Positions 11,281 to 19,816 of a stretch of 64,000 nt of DNA are shown here, one piece after another. The DNA comes from Akkermansia sp. GTDB taxonomy: Bacteria; Verrucomicrobiota; Verrucomicrobiia; Verrucomicrobiales; Akkermansiaceae. The notes beneath the pieces are model-generated. The model was given only the letters and a program-made list of their open reading frames with translations, was not told the origin of the DNA and made no database searches. The stretch's first letter is position 1. Every line of letters starts with the position of its first letter. The stretch lies in assembly GCA_022787425.1 (NCBI GenBank), contig JALFWB010000003.1, forward strand, positions 1 through 64,000, given 5' to 3'. Position numbers and translations under genes: made by a program.

Positions 11281-12791
11281 TGATACCATACTACACCCCG
11301 CTGCTGGCAGCCTCGCAAAGCGAAGGCTCGGATACGTCGGCCATCATCGCCATCGTCGTTCTCGTTGTCTTCTTGGTCAGCGTCATGGCGTGGCTCTTCA
11401 CGCGCTACAAGATGTGCCCGTCGGACAAGATCCTGATTGTCTACGGTAATGTGGGCGCAGGTCGTTCCGCCAAGTGTATTCACGGCGGTGCCACCTTCAT
11501 CATGCCCATCATCCAGAGCTACGCGTTCATGGATCTGAACCCCATCAACATTGATGTGCCGTTGAAGGGGGCTCTCTCCAGCCAGAACATCCGTGTGGAT
11601 GTCCCGTCCTCGTTCATCGTGGGCATCAGCACGCAGCCGGAGATCATGCAGAACGCCGCCAGCCGCCTGCTGGGCCGCACGCGCCAGGACATCCGGGATC
11701 TGGCCTCGGAAATCATCATGGGCCAGATGCGTGTGGTGATCGCCTCCCTGACGATTGAGGAAATCAACGCCGACCGCGAGAAGCTCATCAAGGGCATTAC
11801 CGGCGGTGTGGATGTGGAGCTGCACAAGGTGGGTCTCTACCTCATCAATGCCAACATTACGGATATCCGTGATGCTTCCGGCTACATCGCCGCTCTGGGC
11901 CAGGAGGCCGCTGCGCGCGCCATCAACGATGCCATGATCAAGGTGGCCGAGGAGACTCGCCGCGGCGAGATCGGTAAGGCGGAGGCCCTGCGGGAGCAGA
12001 CCGTGCAGGTGGCCATGGCCAACGCCGCTGCGGTGGAGGGTAACAACGAGGCCCAGATGAAGGTGGCGGACTCAAACGCCAAACTCAAGGTGCGTCAGGC
12101 AGAGGCACAGCGCATCGCCGTGGTGGCCGAGCGTGAGCAGGCTGCCCGCGCTGAGGCAGCCGGCTATGTGGCTAACCAGGAGGCCGAGTTGAAACGTGCC
12201 GAGCTGGAGCGCGCCAAGCAGACCGCCAACGAAATCGTGGCGGCGGAAATCTTGAAGCGCAAGCAGGAGATCGCCGCAGAGGCCGCCGCTGCCGTGCTGG
12301 TGAAGGAGCAGCAGGGTAAGTCCGATGCTCTCGTGATCGCCAAGAAGGCAGAAGGTGAGGCCGCCGTCCGCTTGGCGGAGGGTGAGGCCAACGCTCTGCT
12401 CCTCAAGAAGAAGGCAGAAGGTGATGGCTTGGAGATGGTGGGTCGCGGTCACGCCGCCGCCATTCAGGCTGAGCTGGAGGCCAAGGCGAGTGGTTTCCGC
12501 CAGATTGTGGCTGCTGCGGGGGATGCCCGTGCGGCTTCCGGCCTGCTTGTTACGGAGCAGCTGCCGCAGATCGTGGAGACCCAGGCGGGAGCTATCCGCA
12601 ACCTGCGCTTCGACAAGGTGGTGGTCATGGGCGGCGGGGATTCCAAGTCCGGCTCCGTCGGTGGCTTTGTGCAGAACCTCGTGACGGGCACGCTGCCCCT
12701 GCATGAGCTGGCCGCGGGCGTGGGTGTAGAGCTGCCGAATTACCTCGGCAAGGCTACCCCGGAGGCCCCGGCCCCGCAGGAAAAGGCCTAA
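11280..12791 (+). CDS. Flotillin-family protein
   Basis: A 503-aa flotillin (FloT/YqiK type), a scaffold of functional membrane microdomains. An N-terminal membrane segment (about residues 17-35) is followed by an SPFH domain (about 45-210). Next comes a long Ala/Glu/Lys-rich coiled region (about 215-420) with flotillin-type repeats such as KKAEGEAAVRLAEGEANALLLKKKAEGDG. The C-terminal segment (ITEQLPQIVE-like, here VTEQLPQIVETQAG) is the usual oligomerisation tail. It is the second gene of the NfeD operon with a one-base overlap, and a hairpin terminator follows. Flotillins of this kind influence raft-like lipid domains and the proteins in them; the clients here are unknown. Confidence 0.93.
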   Translation: MIPYYTPLLAASQSEGSDTSAIIAIVVLVVFLVSVMAWLFTRYKMCPSDKILIVYGNVGAGRSAKCIHGGATFIMPIIQSYAFMDLNPINIDVPLKGALSSQNIRVDVPSSFIVGISTQPEIMQNAASRLLGRTRQDIRDLASEIIMGQMRVVIASLTIEEINADREKLIKGITGGVDVELHKVGLYLINANITDIRDASGYIAALGQEAAARAINDAMIKVAEETRRGEIGKAEALREQTVQVAMANAAAVEGNNEAQMKVADSNAKLKVRQAEAQRIAVVAEREQAARAEAAGYVANQEAELKRAELERAKQTANEIVAAEILKRKQEIAAEAAAAVLVKEQQGKSDALVIAKKAEGEAAVRLAEGEANALLLKKKAEGDGLEMVGRGHAAAIQAELEAKASGFRQIVAAAGDARAASGLLVTEQLPQIVETQAGAIRNLRFDKVVVMGGGDSKSGSVGGFVQNLVTGTLPLHELAAGVGVELPNYLGKATPEAPAPQEKA

Positions 12792-12811
12792 CCCCTACCC
12801 CACTTCTTCCC

Positions 12812-12848
12812 GAGCCGCAGGATCCCTCTCCTGCGGCTCTCTCTTTAC
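12812..12848 (+). terminator. Terminator after flotillin
   Basis: Perfect 11-bp stem GAGCCGCAGGA/TCCTGCGGCTC, 6-nt loop, followed by a mixed T/C tract. Confidence 0.7.
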
Positions 12849-12856
12849 CCCACCGG

Positions 12857-12900
12857 GAAAAGGAAATCCCCCTTCCCGTAACTGAGCGGGAAAGGGGATT
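12857..12900 (-). terminator. Terminator after GH16 gene
   Basis: On the minus strand a stem of AATCCCC-TTTCCCG type (one mismatch) is followed by TTTCCTTTT. Confidence 0.7.
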
Positions 12901-12923
12901 GAAGAGTTATGCCCAAAGCGGTG

Positions 12924-13862
12924 TTACTTGGAGCCCTTCTTTTTCTTCTTGGAGGAGGACTTCTTCGTACCCTTGGAGGGCTTGGAGTCGGCTGACTTGT
13001 AGTTCTTCACAAAGTCCTTCTTGGTGTAGAAGCGCACGTAGTCGATCTCGAAGGTGCAGGGGTAGCCGGGGTCCTTGGCTTTCTCCGGCCAAGTGCCGTT
13101 GCCGCCGAGGGCGGTGTTGATGATGATGTAGCAGGGGGTGCGCAGGGGATTGTCTCCGTTGGGGTAGTCAGCATCGGAGATCTTGACGCGGCCCACCTCC
13201 TTGCCATCGATTTCGATGAGCATCACCTCCTCGTCCCACTGCAGGGCGTAGGTGTGGAAATCGGCGCTGTAGTTGGGGATCTGCGTTGTGCGGATGACCT
13301 TCTGCTCCTGATTACCGCCGTTGCGACCCCAGCGGAAGATGGAGTACACGCGGTTCGGCTCCTGGGAGATGTGCTCCAAGATGTCAATCTCGCCGTTGGC
13401 GGGCCAGCCGTAGCTGTTCTCGTGCATGGTCCAGATGGCGGGCCAGACACCGGGGGCCTTGGGGATGCGAGCGCGGAACTCCAAGCGACCCGGCAAGGAG
13501 AAACTCTGCGTGCCCTTGGTGGTGACGGAGCCGCTGGAGAAGGGCTGGGTCTTCTGCTGCTCGAACCAGCTGGAGCTGCCCTCCTTGTACTGCGGATTCG
13601 GGGTCTCCTTGTGTTCGGAGGTAATGACGAGCTTACCGTCCTTCAGCGATACGGCCTCCTTCACATAGGCTTGGGAGGCGCCGCGATTGCGCACGATACC
13701 CTCCTCATACTTCCACTTCTTGAGGTCGAGCTTGCTGCCGTTGAACTCATCGCCCCAAGCATACACCCAGCCACCCGGCAGGTTTTTGGGACACTCATCC
13801 TTCCCCGCTGCCCAAGTGAAGGGCAGCAGGAGAAGAAGTGCGGTTGTCAATGTCTTCTTCAT
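12924..13862 (-). CDS. Secreted family 16 glycoside hydrolase
   Basis: A 312-aa exported beta-glycanase. It has an N-terminal signal peptide (MKKTLTTALLLLLPFTWA) and a GH16 jelly-roll domain (about residues 30-285). The catalytic motif is GEIDILEH, where the two Glu are nucleophile and acid/base and the Asp lies between them. Surrounding Trp-rich signatures WGDEFNGSKLD, GVWPAIWTM and FEIDYVRFY are typical of laminarinase-like GH16. Family members cut beta-1,3/1,4-glucans or, in mucin-degrading bacteria, poly-LacNAc chains; the substrate is not decidable here. The tail is an odd Lys/Ser run (KPSKGTKKSSSKKKKKGSK). It lies 19 nt after guaB and is probably on the same transcript. Confidence 0.92.
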   Translation of the reverse strand: MKKTLTTALLLLLPFTWAAGKDECPKNLPGGWVYAWGDEFNGSKLDLKKWKYEEGIVRNRGASQAYVKEAVSLKDGKLVITSEHKETPNPQYKEGSSSWFEQQKTQPFSSGSVTTKGTQSFSLPGRLEFRARIPKAPGVWPAIWTMHENSYGWPANGEIDILEHISQEPNRVYSIFRWGRNGGNQEQKVIRTTQIPNYSADFHTYALQWDEEVMLIEIDGKEVGRVKISDADYPNGDNPLRTPCYIIINTALGGNGTWPEKAKDPGYPCTFEIDYVRFYTKKDFVKNYKSADSKPSKGTKKSSSKKKKKGSK

Positions 13863-13881
13863 CGTTGTTCGGGGTACAAGA

Positions 13882-15336
13882 TTAAACGCTGTAGTTACCG
13901 GGCTCCTGCGTGATGGTCACATCGTGCGGGTGGCTCTCCTTGAGGCCGCCGGGCGTGATGCGCACGAAGCGAGCATGGTCACGCAGCTCCTGAAGGTTCT
14001 TGGCGCCCAAGTAACCCATGCCGGAGCGCAGGCCGCCCACCAGCTGGAAGATCACGTCCGCGAGCATACCCTTGTAGGGCACACGCGCCTCCACGCCCTC
14101 TGCCACCAGCTTACCGCTGGAGTTCTGACCGTAGCGGTCGCCGGAGCCGGCACGCATAGCACCCAGGGAGCCCATGCCGCGGTAGGACTTGAAGTTGCGG
14201 CCCTGGTAGTGCAGCAGGGAGCCGGGGCTCTCCTCGCAACCGGCCAGCATGCCGCCCATCATCAGCAGGTCGGCACCGGCGGCCAGAGCCTTCACGGCGT
14301 CGCCGGAGTAGCGGATACCGCCGTCGGCAATCACCGTCACACCGGCGGGACGAGCCACCTTAGCCACCTCCTGAATAGCCGTGAACTGCGGCATACCCAC
14401 GCCGGAGATGATACGCGTGGTGCAGATGGAGCCGGGGCCCACACCTACCTTGATGGCGGAAGCACCCGCGGCGATCAGGTCGCGCGCACCGTCTTGCGTC
14501 ACCACGTTACCGGCCACCACGGGCTTGCCCAGCTCAGCCAGCTTCTCGATGACATGCAGCACGCGGGTGGTGTGGCCCGTCGCGGCGTCGATGAACAAGG
14601 CATCTGCCCCGGCCTCGACCATAGCCTGTGCGCGGTCCATGAACTCCGGGCCCGGACCCACGGCAGCACCGCAACGCAGGCGGCCGAATTCGTCCTTCGT
14701 GGAGTTCTGGAAAGCGTCGCGCTTGCGGATATCCGTGTCCGTAATCAACCCGGCAAGCGTACCGTCCGCATTCACCAGCGGCAGCTTCTCAATGCGGTTC
14801 TGGTACATCACCTTGCGAGCCTCCTCCGGTGTGGTGGTGGAAACACCGGTCACCAGACGCTCACGCGGGGTCATCACATCCGCCACCGTCAGCGTGTCCA
14901 GGTCATGTCCGTCGAACACGCGCATATCGCGGCCCGTGATGATGCCGACCAGCACGCGGTCCTTCGTGATGACGGGGAAGCCGGAGAAGCCGTGGCGCTC
15001 CATGATGATCTTCACCTCGCTGAGGCGCATGTCGCTCGTCACCGTGATGGGATCCGTGATGACGGCGTTTTCAAAGCGCTTGACGCGGGCCACCATGGCG
15101 GCCTCCTCCTCGATGCGGTTGTTGCGGTGAATCACGCCCATACCGCCTTCGCGGGCCATGGCGATGGCCATGTCAGTCTCCGTCACCGTGTCCATGGGCG
15201 CGGACAGAATCGGCAGGCGGAGGGAAAAACCTTTGACCAATTGGGACGAGGGGTCAGCCTCACCCGGGAGAATGGTGCTCAAGCACGGAAGCAAGAGAAC
15301 ATCGTCGAATGTAAGTCCAAGCTGAATTTCTGCCAT
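13882..15336 (-). CDS. guaB: Inosine-5'-monophosphate dehydrogenase
   Basis: A 484-aa IMPDH, which oxidises IMP to XMP with NAD+ as the committed step of guanine nucleotide synthesis. The (beta/alpha)8 barrel is interrupted by a pair of CBS domains (about residues 92-205). The catalytic cysteine lies in [25 protein letters not shown] and [10 protein letters not shown] bind the phosphate and the flap substrate. Length is normal. A GH16 gene follows 19 nt downstream, an unusual operon partner. A TTGCAA-N17-TATCCT pair lies immediately upstream, suggesting an almost leaderless transcript, with lower confidence than for its neighbours. Confidence 0.97.
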   Translation of the reverse strand: MAEIQLGLTFDDVLLLPCLSTILPGEADPSSQLVKGFSLRLPILSAPMDTVTETDMAIAMAREGGMGVIHRNNRIEEEAAMVARVKRFENAVITDPITVTSDMRLSEVKIIMERHGFSGFPVITKDRVLVGIITGRDMRVFDGHDLDTLTVADVMTPRERLVTGVSTTTPEEARKVMYQNRIEKLPLVNADGTLAGLITDTDIRKRDAFQNSTKDEFGRLRCGAAVGPGPEFMDRAQAMVEAGADALFIDAATGHTTRVLHVIEKLAELGKPVVAGNVVTQDGARDLIAAGASAIKVGVGPGSICTTRIISGVGMPQFTAIQEVAKVARPAGVTVIADGGIRYSGDAVKALAAGADLLMMGGMLAGCEESPGSLLHYQGRNFKSYRGMGSLGAMRAGSGDRYGQNSSGKLVAEGVEARVPYKGMLADVIFQLVGGLRSGMGYLGAKNLQELRDHARFVRITPGGLKESHPHDVTITQEPGNYSV

Positions 15337-15434
15337 GTCGGAGGATATAATAGCCCGGCCGTTTTTGCAAGCATAATTTCTGACTTCCCTGCAATTTTTT
15401 CGGGAACGGGGGGCGCGCAGTGCGCGAAATGCCC

Positions 15435-15463
15435 TTGACCCGGCGATGGAAAAGTGCTAGGAT
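15435..15463 (+). promoter_or_regulatory. Promoter of 15.5-kb lipoprotein gene
   Basis: TTGACC (15435-15440), 17-nt spacer, TAGGAT (15458-15463), 9 nt to the ATG. Confidence 0.65.
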
Positions 15464-15472
15464 AGCGAGCGT

Positions 15473-16030
15473 ATGAAGTGCCGTCTCCTTACCTTGGCCG
15501 CCTTGCCCCTGCTGTTGAGCTCCTGTGCCCTATTCCGCAGCAGCGCGCTTCCCATCACTGTGCAGGACGCGCGTACATCCACCGCCGGTCGGGTGCTGCC
15601 CCCTGCCCGGGTGGACATCTTCGGCGTTTGCGGACCGGAGGAGAAGACCGCCGCCATGGCCACCCCGGTGGATGAGTACTTCAGCACCCTGGGTCTGGAG
15701 ACCCGCCCCACCGAGGTGAGCGTGCTTTACCCCTCCCCCGGCAAGCCCGCCCTCATCTACCGCAAGGACCCGCACCTGACCCTCTGGCCGAAAAGCGGCG
15801 CAGACACCCTGATCGCCGTGGCCAGCCAGCCTATCCTGCGGAACCAGACGCACCGGGATGCGCGGATGCTCTGCTTCCCCTACCGGGCATCGGACTACCC
15901 AAGCGGCACGGCCTCCCTCTGCCTCACCCTGGCCGATGACGGCCTGCACATCGCCCCCTCCCCCGAAAAACTCCCCGCCGCTCCCGCCCAACCCGCCACC
16001 CCGCAGCAGGGGGATGCCATTGTGGAGTAA
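15473..16030 (+). CDS. Hypothetical lipoprotein
   Basis: A 185-aa protein with a lipoprotein signal (MKCRLLTLAALPLLLSSC; lipobox LSSC, Cys18). The mature part is Pro-rich, with a possible small beta domain between about residues 45 and 160 and a low-complexity Pro/Ala tail. I recognise no family. The promoter 9 nt upstream supports the start. It is divergent from guaB and 96 nt upstream of the Septu-like pair, which has its own promoter, so it is not obviously part of that module. Confidence 0.72.
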   Translation: MKCRLLTLAALPLLLSSCALFRSSALPITVQDARTSTAGRVLPPARVDIFGVCGPEEKTAAMATPVDEYFSTLGLETRPTEVSVLYPSPGKPALIYRKDPHLTLWPKSGADTLIAVASQPILRNQTHRDARMLCFPYRASDYPSGTASLCLTLADDGLHIAPSPEKLPAAPAQPATPQQGDAIVE

Positions 16031-16090
16031 GCATCGACTGCGGCAGGCTTGAATACGCCCGCAGAGAGGTCCACAGACGGCAGTTTACTC

Positions 16091-16119
16091 TTGACACGCC
16101 CGCCGGTAGGTGCTTTAAT
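16091..16119 (+). promoter_or_regulatory. Promoter of Septu-like operon
   Basis: TTGACA (16091-16096), 17-nt spacer, TTTAAT (16114-16119). The predicted transcript start falls on or next to the ATG at 16127, so translation should be leaderless. This picks MRIKSLRL as the start over two upstream in-frame starts. Confidence 0.7.
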
Positions 16120-16126
16120 GACAGGC

Positions 16127-17500
16127 ATGAGGATAAAGTCCCTTCGATTGACAAATTTTCGAAAGTTCCGGTCTCTGGATCTGAGCTTTCGGGACGGACT
16201 TTGTGTGTTGGTCGGCGATAACGGTGCCGGAAAGTCGACCCTGTTGGAGGCCATAGCCATCAGCCTCTCACGCTTCTTCCCCTTTTGCCCCTTCAATCCC
16301 CGCTTGGCGGCTAAGCCCCTCTCCGTGTCCTGCATTACCCAATGGTCTAAGGAGCGCCGGGGGAAGATTATCCCCGTGCAGGCGGACTGCTGCTCCGTGA
16401 GCTGCACCGTTGTCTCGGACGGAGATTCAGCGGAGTACACCCTGACAGCCGCCCTCCGGAAGGACACCTCCGGGGTGTTTGTTCCGGCCTTGAGCAGCGA
16501 GGAAACCCGTTCCAATGCGGCACCGGCCATGGCTCTCAACGTCGGTGCAGAGTCCGGTCGGCCCATACCCGCTATTGTCTTGTATGGTCCCCACCGCGGG
16601 GCGCAACAAGGGGACAGAAAACGCTTTACCCGCAAGAAGATTGACTGCACCAATCCCTTTTCTGCCTACTTTCGTGCGCTTGAGCCGAGTTTGGACTTTA
16701 CCTCGTTCCTGGAGTGGTTCAGCGAGGAAGAAGCTGCGGAGTTCCGCATGCAGCGCAGGGATAAGGGTTATGTGAGCGCAGAGTTGCAGGCCGTTCGAGA
16801 GGCTGTTGAGCGCGTGTTTGCGGGAAGCGTTCGCTACAGAAATCCGCGATTTGAGGCGAACCCCAAACGTTTCGTGCTCTCGGAAATCGGGGACGACGGC
16901 GTGGAGACGGAGCGTGCGTTTGACCAGTTATCCGATGGGTATCGCAGCATGATCGCCCTTGTGGTGGATTTTGCCCGCCGCCTGGCCTTGGCTCACGCTG
17001 CGGTCGATATGCGGCAAGGGGTCTCCCCGCTGGATGGTCCGGGCATATTACTGGTAGACGAGATCGACGTACACCTGCATCCCGGGTGGCAATATCACGT
17101 TTTGGCGGACCTCCGCCGCTGCTTCCCGAATGTGCAGATGATCATCACAACCCATTCGGCTGAACTGATAACAGGGGTTGATGCACGGGACGTGTACATT
17201 CTGCAGGACACGGAGAACGGCCCGGAGATCCACACCCCCAAATACCAGACGGCCGGATGGGGAACGCCCCAGGTCAATGCCGGGGTGATGTCCGTGTCCA
17301 ATACTCCCGCTCTGCCGATCAACCGGGTAGATGAGGAGCTGCGCGCCCATGTGCAGGCAGGAGATACGGAATCGCCCCGCTTTACCGAGCTCTATACGGA
17401 GTATGTGCAGCATTTCGGCAAGGAACATCCCTTGGTACGCCTGATGGATAGCCGCATTCAGATCGCAATGCGGAGAAAAGAACACTGCGCGGGCAAGTAA
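16127..17500 (+). CDS. ptuA: PtuA-like AAA/ABC-type ATPase of a Septu defence module
   Basis: A 457-aa SMC/ABC-like ATPase. It opens MRIKSLRLTNFRKF with Walker A GDNGAGKST at residues 30-38. An ABC-signature-like LSDGYRSM (about residue 267) precedes Walker B GILLVDEID (about 305-313), followed by HLHPGWQ and the switch TTHSAELI. A single-gene ATPase of this length directly followed by an HNH nuclease gene is the organisation of PtuA-PtuB in Septu anti-phage systems and of retron-associated effectors. No reverse transcriptase is nearby, so stand-alone Septu is the best fit. PtuA is thought to form an oligomeric ATPase that restrains PtuB until infection. The alternative is an OLD/RecF-like repair ATPase, less likely given the partner. 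Confidence 0.8.
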   Translation: MRIKSLRLTNFRKFRSLDLSFRDGLCVLVGDNGAGKSTLLEAIAISLSRFFPFCPFNPRLAAKPLSVSCITQWSKERRGKIIPVQADCCSVSCTVVSDGDSAEYTLTAALRKDTSGVFVPALSSEETRSNAAPAMALNVGAESGRPIPAIVLYGPHRGAQQGDRKRFTRKKIDCTNPFSAYFRALEPSLDFTSFLEWFSEEEAAEFRMQRRDKGYVSAELQAVREAVERVFAGSVRYRNPRFEANPKRFVLSEIGDDGVETERAFDQLSDGYRSMIALVVDFARRLALAHAAVDMRQGVSPLDGPGILLVDEIDVHLHPGWQYHVLADLRRCFPNVQMIITTHSAELITGVDARDVYILQDTENGPEIHTPKYQTAGWGTPQVNAGVMSVSNTPALPINRVDEELRAHVQAGDTESPRFTELYTEYVQHFGKEHPLVRLMDSRIQIAMRRKEHCAGK

Positions 17501-17523
17501 AAGGTCAAGGACAACGGATACTT

Positions 17524-18237
17524 ATGCACCGATTGGATGAACACCGAGAGTTGGAGCCCAAGAGCTTGGCCTCAGTCGGTCGGCGTTTTCCGAACTGGGG
17601 AACATTTTCTGTCTCACCGGAGGGGGACGAGCTGCGGCAGGCAAAAGCCTTGGCTCAAAAGGGGCTCTGTGGCTACTGTGAATGCGCCCTGTGGCACGAT
17701 GGGGTGCTGCCGAAAGGGGGTTCCCATCTCGACCATTTTATTCCCCGGAGAACAGAGGAGGGGAAAAAAATGCTTTTTTCATGGGATAACCTTATTCTTT
17801 CCTGTGAGAGAAAGAGGACATGCGGTCGAAGAAAAGATGACAAAGGGGTGAACAGAGCCAAAATCCTTAATCCCCTGCGGGATGACGTAGAGACCTATAT
17901 CACCTTTGTCCTCAATGCTGCATGGGAGGTGTGTGCAGTCCCTCGACCCGGACTCTCGGAGGAGGATAAGGAGCGAGCTCAGTATAACATTGATGTTGTC
18001 TATAATCTGAACGACCCCGGCTTGAAAAGTGACAGGATGAACCGATTTTGCGCGCTCTGTGCACGAATGGAAGAATGCGCTTCATCGGCCGAGGCGGGTG
18101 CGGAGGAGGACGATATGTACCGACAATTGCTTGATGATATTCTCGCCGGCGAGTTCCCTACCTCCATGATGGATTTGGCAAGGGAACGCATTGAGATGGG
18201 TCTCCCCTTTGCTGCAGAGGGTGGTTTTGACCGGTAA
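17524..18237 (+). CDS. ptuB: PtuB-like HNH nuclease of a Septu defence module
   Basis: A 237-aa HNH endonuclease. The core lies at residues 49-100. CGYCE (Cys49, Cys52) and later Cys94/Cys100 probably bind zinc. HLDHFIPR gives the general-base His71, and SWDNL gives Asn89. This arrangement matches the retron/Septu-type HNH proteins (TIGR02646-like). It starts 23 nt after the ATPase gene and is certainly co-transcribed. Family knowledge suggests it degrades DNA or nicks tRNA on activation. Part of the gene (about 17760-18050) is visibly more AT-rich than its neighbours, consistent with transfer. No toxin-antitoxin-like third gene is evident. Confidence 0.8.
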   Translation: MHRLDEHRELEPKSLASVGRRFPNWGTFSVSPEGDELRQAKALAQKGLCGYCECALWHDGVLPKGGSHLDHFIPRRTEEGKKMLFSWDNLILSCERKRTCGRRKDDKGVNRAKILNPLRDDVETYITFVLNAAWEVCAVPRPGLSEEDKERAQYNIDVVYNLNDPGLKSDRMNRFCALCARMEECASSAEAGAEEDDMYRQLLDDILAGEFPTSMMDLARERIEMGLPFAAEGGFDR

Positions 18238-18254
18238 TTCGGTGGGGAAACGCC

Positions 18255-18283
18255 TTGCTTTCCGGGCGGTTTTGTGGTATACT
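18255..18283 (+). promoter_or_regulatory. Promoter of tandem lipoprotein genes
   Basis: TTGCTT (18255-18260), 17-nt spacer, TATACT (18278-18283), 10 nt to the ATG at 18294. It overlaps the end of the ptuB transcript region, so the lipoproteins can be expressed on their own. Confidence 0.65.
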
Positions 18284-18293
18284 CCCCCGCAAC

Positions 18294-19052
18294 ATGCGAC
18301 GCAACATTCCGGTGGGCCCGGTCATGGCCGCAATTTTGGCGGGCAGCCTTCTCTTCAGTGGCTGCACCCCGCCGTCCCCGGCGTACCCTTTTTCCCGAGC
18401 GATCACGAAGAAGCGCGACACTCTGTACACCGAGTTGCTGGCCCTGCTGCCGGAGGGTCAGCGCGACCTTCCTGCGGCGCAGCAGGAGGCCCGGTGGCTG
18501 GCCGACACCGCTTACAAGGCCGCGGCCGGTATTTCTCGCGTGAATAACTCCTCTTTCCCCGGATGGGCCGGCAACTTTTTCATCAATATCAACATGCAGA
18601 ACCGCGGCCTCTGTTGGCACTATCAGCATGATATGTACCGCGAGCTGCGCCGCCGCCCGCTGCACTTCTTCCGCATCGGCTGCTGTGTGCGCGACCATGG
18701 CTGCCTGACGGAGCACAACTGCGTATATCTAACCCCCGTTGATAACGAGTGGCCGAAGGTTATGGTGTTGGATGCCTGGCTCTGGAACGGCCGCCTGACG
18801 GTCTCCCGCGGTTGGGAGCTGGACCAAACGGACTGGGAGGATCTGCCCGCCATCTGTTGCAACCTGCAGGAGTATTACCCGGAGGGGCACACGGCCCCCA
18901 TCGAGCACTGGGCTGTCATCCGCTCCCCGCAGGGAATGGATGTGGAGGTGGCTGCCACGCCGGAGGTGCGCCGTTACCCCATCTACCGCGCCATGTTGCG
19001 TAACATCAACCGAGGCGAAAAAGAGCACCCGAACAGCCCTACCAATTATTGA
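18294..19052 (+). CDS. Lipoprotein with possible transglutaminase-like C-H-D site (copy 1)
   Basis: A 252-aa lipoprotein (lipobox LFSGC, Cys24). The core shares long identical stretches with the next gene: RGLCW, REL-RR, GCCVRD, VYL-P, EWP-V-VLDAW and PEGH. Cys107 in GLCW, His141 in EHNCVYL and Asp160 in VLDAW occur in the order and setting of the transglutaminase-like cysteine peptidase fold, so a Cys-His-Asp catalytic site is plausible. I do not recognise an established family, and the function is inferred only from these residues. The start at 18294 is set by the signal peptide and a promoter 10 nt upstream. The long track ORF starts inside the promoter. Confidence 0.75.
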   Translation: MRRNIPVGPVMAAILAGSLLFSGCTPPSPAYPFSRAITKKRDTLYTELLALLPEGQRDLPAAQQEARWLADTAYKAAAGISRVNNSSFPGWAGNFFININMQNRGLCWHYQHDMYRELRRRPLHFFRIGCCVRDHGCLTEHNCVYLTPVDNEWPKVMVLDAWLWNGRLTVSRGWELDQTDWEDLPAICCNLQEYYPEGHTAPIEHWAVIRSPQGMDVEVAATPEVRRYPIYRAMLRNINRGEKEHPNSPTNY

Positions 19053-19054
19053 CA

Positions 19055-19810
19055 ATGCCGCGCTTTCTTCTCCTCGTTCTGGCCGCACTCCCCTTTGCCG
19101 GTTGCATCAACATCCGCACCGCGCAGGAACTGCAAACCCCGCAGGCCCTGCAACAGAGTGCCGATCTGGCGGAGCAGCTTCTCAGCCTGCTTCCGGCGGA
19201 GCAAGCCGCTACACCGGAGGCCCGGCAGGAGGCGCGAGCACTGGCGGATGCCGCTTACCGGGGCTCTGCCGCCATTGCCCGCATCAACCGTCCCCTCTTC
19301 CCCTGCTGGCTCAACAACCGCATCATCAACTCCCCCTTCCGCCTGCGGGATCGGGGCCTCTGTTGGCAATGGCAGGAGGATTTGTTCCGAGAGTTGCGGC
19401 GCACCCCCACCTCCTTCTTCCGCTTGGGCTGCTGCGTGCGCGACGCCGGGAATCGGCATGAGCACCACGCCGTCTACTTGGCCCCGGCGGGGGCTGAGTG
19501 GCCCTGCGTGCGTGTGCTGGATGCCTGGCGCTACCAAGGCCACTTGGCCGTGCTCACTCCCCTCGAGGTGGCGGAGGATGAATGGGTTGACGAGCCGCAG
19601 ACCGCGCAGTGGCTGGGGGCTTACTTCCCTGAGGGGCATTCCCTGCCCATGGAGCAATGGGCCCGCGTGCGCTCCGATAACAGGTGGAACTACCGGGAGT
19701 ACTTCCCCATCTCCGACCGCCGGGGTCAGAATACCAAACAGTACCGGGAAATGACGCAGCGCATTCGGGAGGGCCTACAACAGCGCAACGGCAAGCCCAC
19801 GGACTACTGA
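19055..19810 (+). CDS. Lipoprotein with possible transglutaminase-like C-H-D site (copy 2)
   Basis: A 251-aa lipoprotein (MPRFLLLVLAALPFAGC, Cys17), a tandem paralogue of the preceding gene from which it is separated by 2 nt. Cys103, His137 and Asp156 keep exactly the same spacing as in copy 1 (34 and 19 residues), while the flanking sequence has diverged. This suggests selection on those three positions. The N-terminal coiled region (about 25-75) and C-terminal tail differ between copies. An upstream TTG would add two residues but the ATG is preferred. Transcription converges on the rhodanese gene with only 6 nt between stops. The role is unknown; envelope peptide or protein modification would fit. 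Confidence 0.75.
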   Translation: MPRFLLLVLAALPFAGCINIRTAQELQTPQALQQSADLAEQLLSLLPAEQAATPEARQEARALADAAYRGSAAIARINRPLFPCWLNNRIINSPFRLRDRGLCWQWQEDLFRELRRTPTSFFRLGCCVRDAGNRHEHHAVYLAPAGAEWPCVRVLDAWRYQGHLAVLTPLEVAEDEWVDEPQTAQWLGAYFPEGHSLPMEQWARVRSDNRWNYREYFPISDRRGQNTKQYREMTQRIREGLQQRNGKPTDY

Positions 19811-19816
19811 GACAAC

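Noticed and set aside
16031-16090. Terminator between the 15.5-kb lipoprotein and ptuA
   Set aside because: CTGCGG/CCGCAG can pair over a 14-nt loop, but the stem is short and no T-run follows.
15473-19810. Complete retron or larger defence island around the Septu-like pair
   Set aside because: No reverse transcriptase motif (YADD) or retron ncRNA-like inverted repeats were found in the flanks, and the neighbours are envelope lipoproteins.
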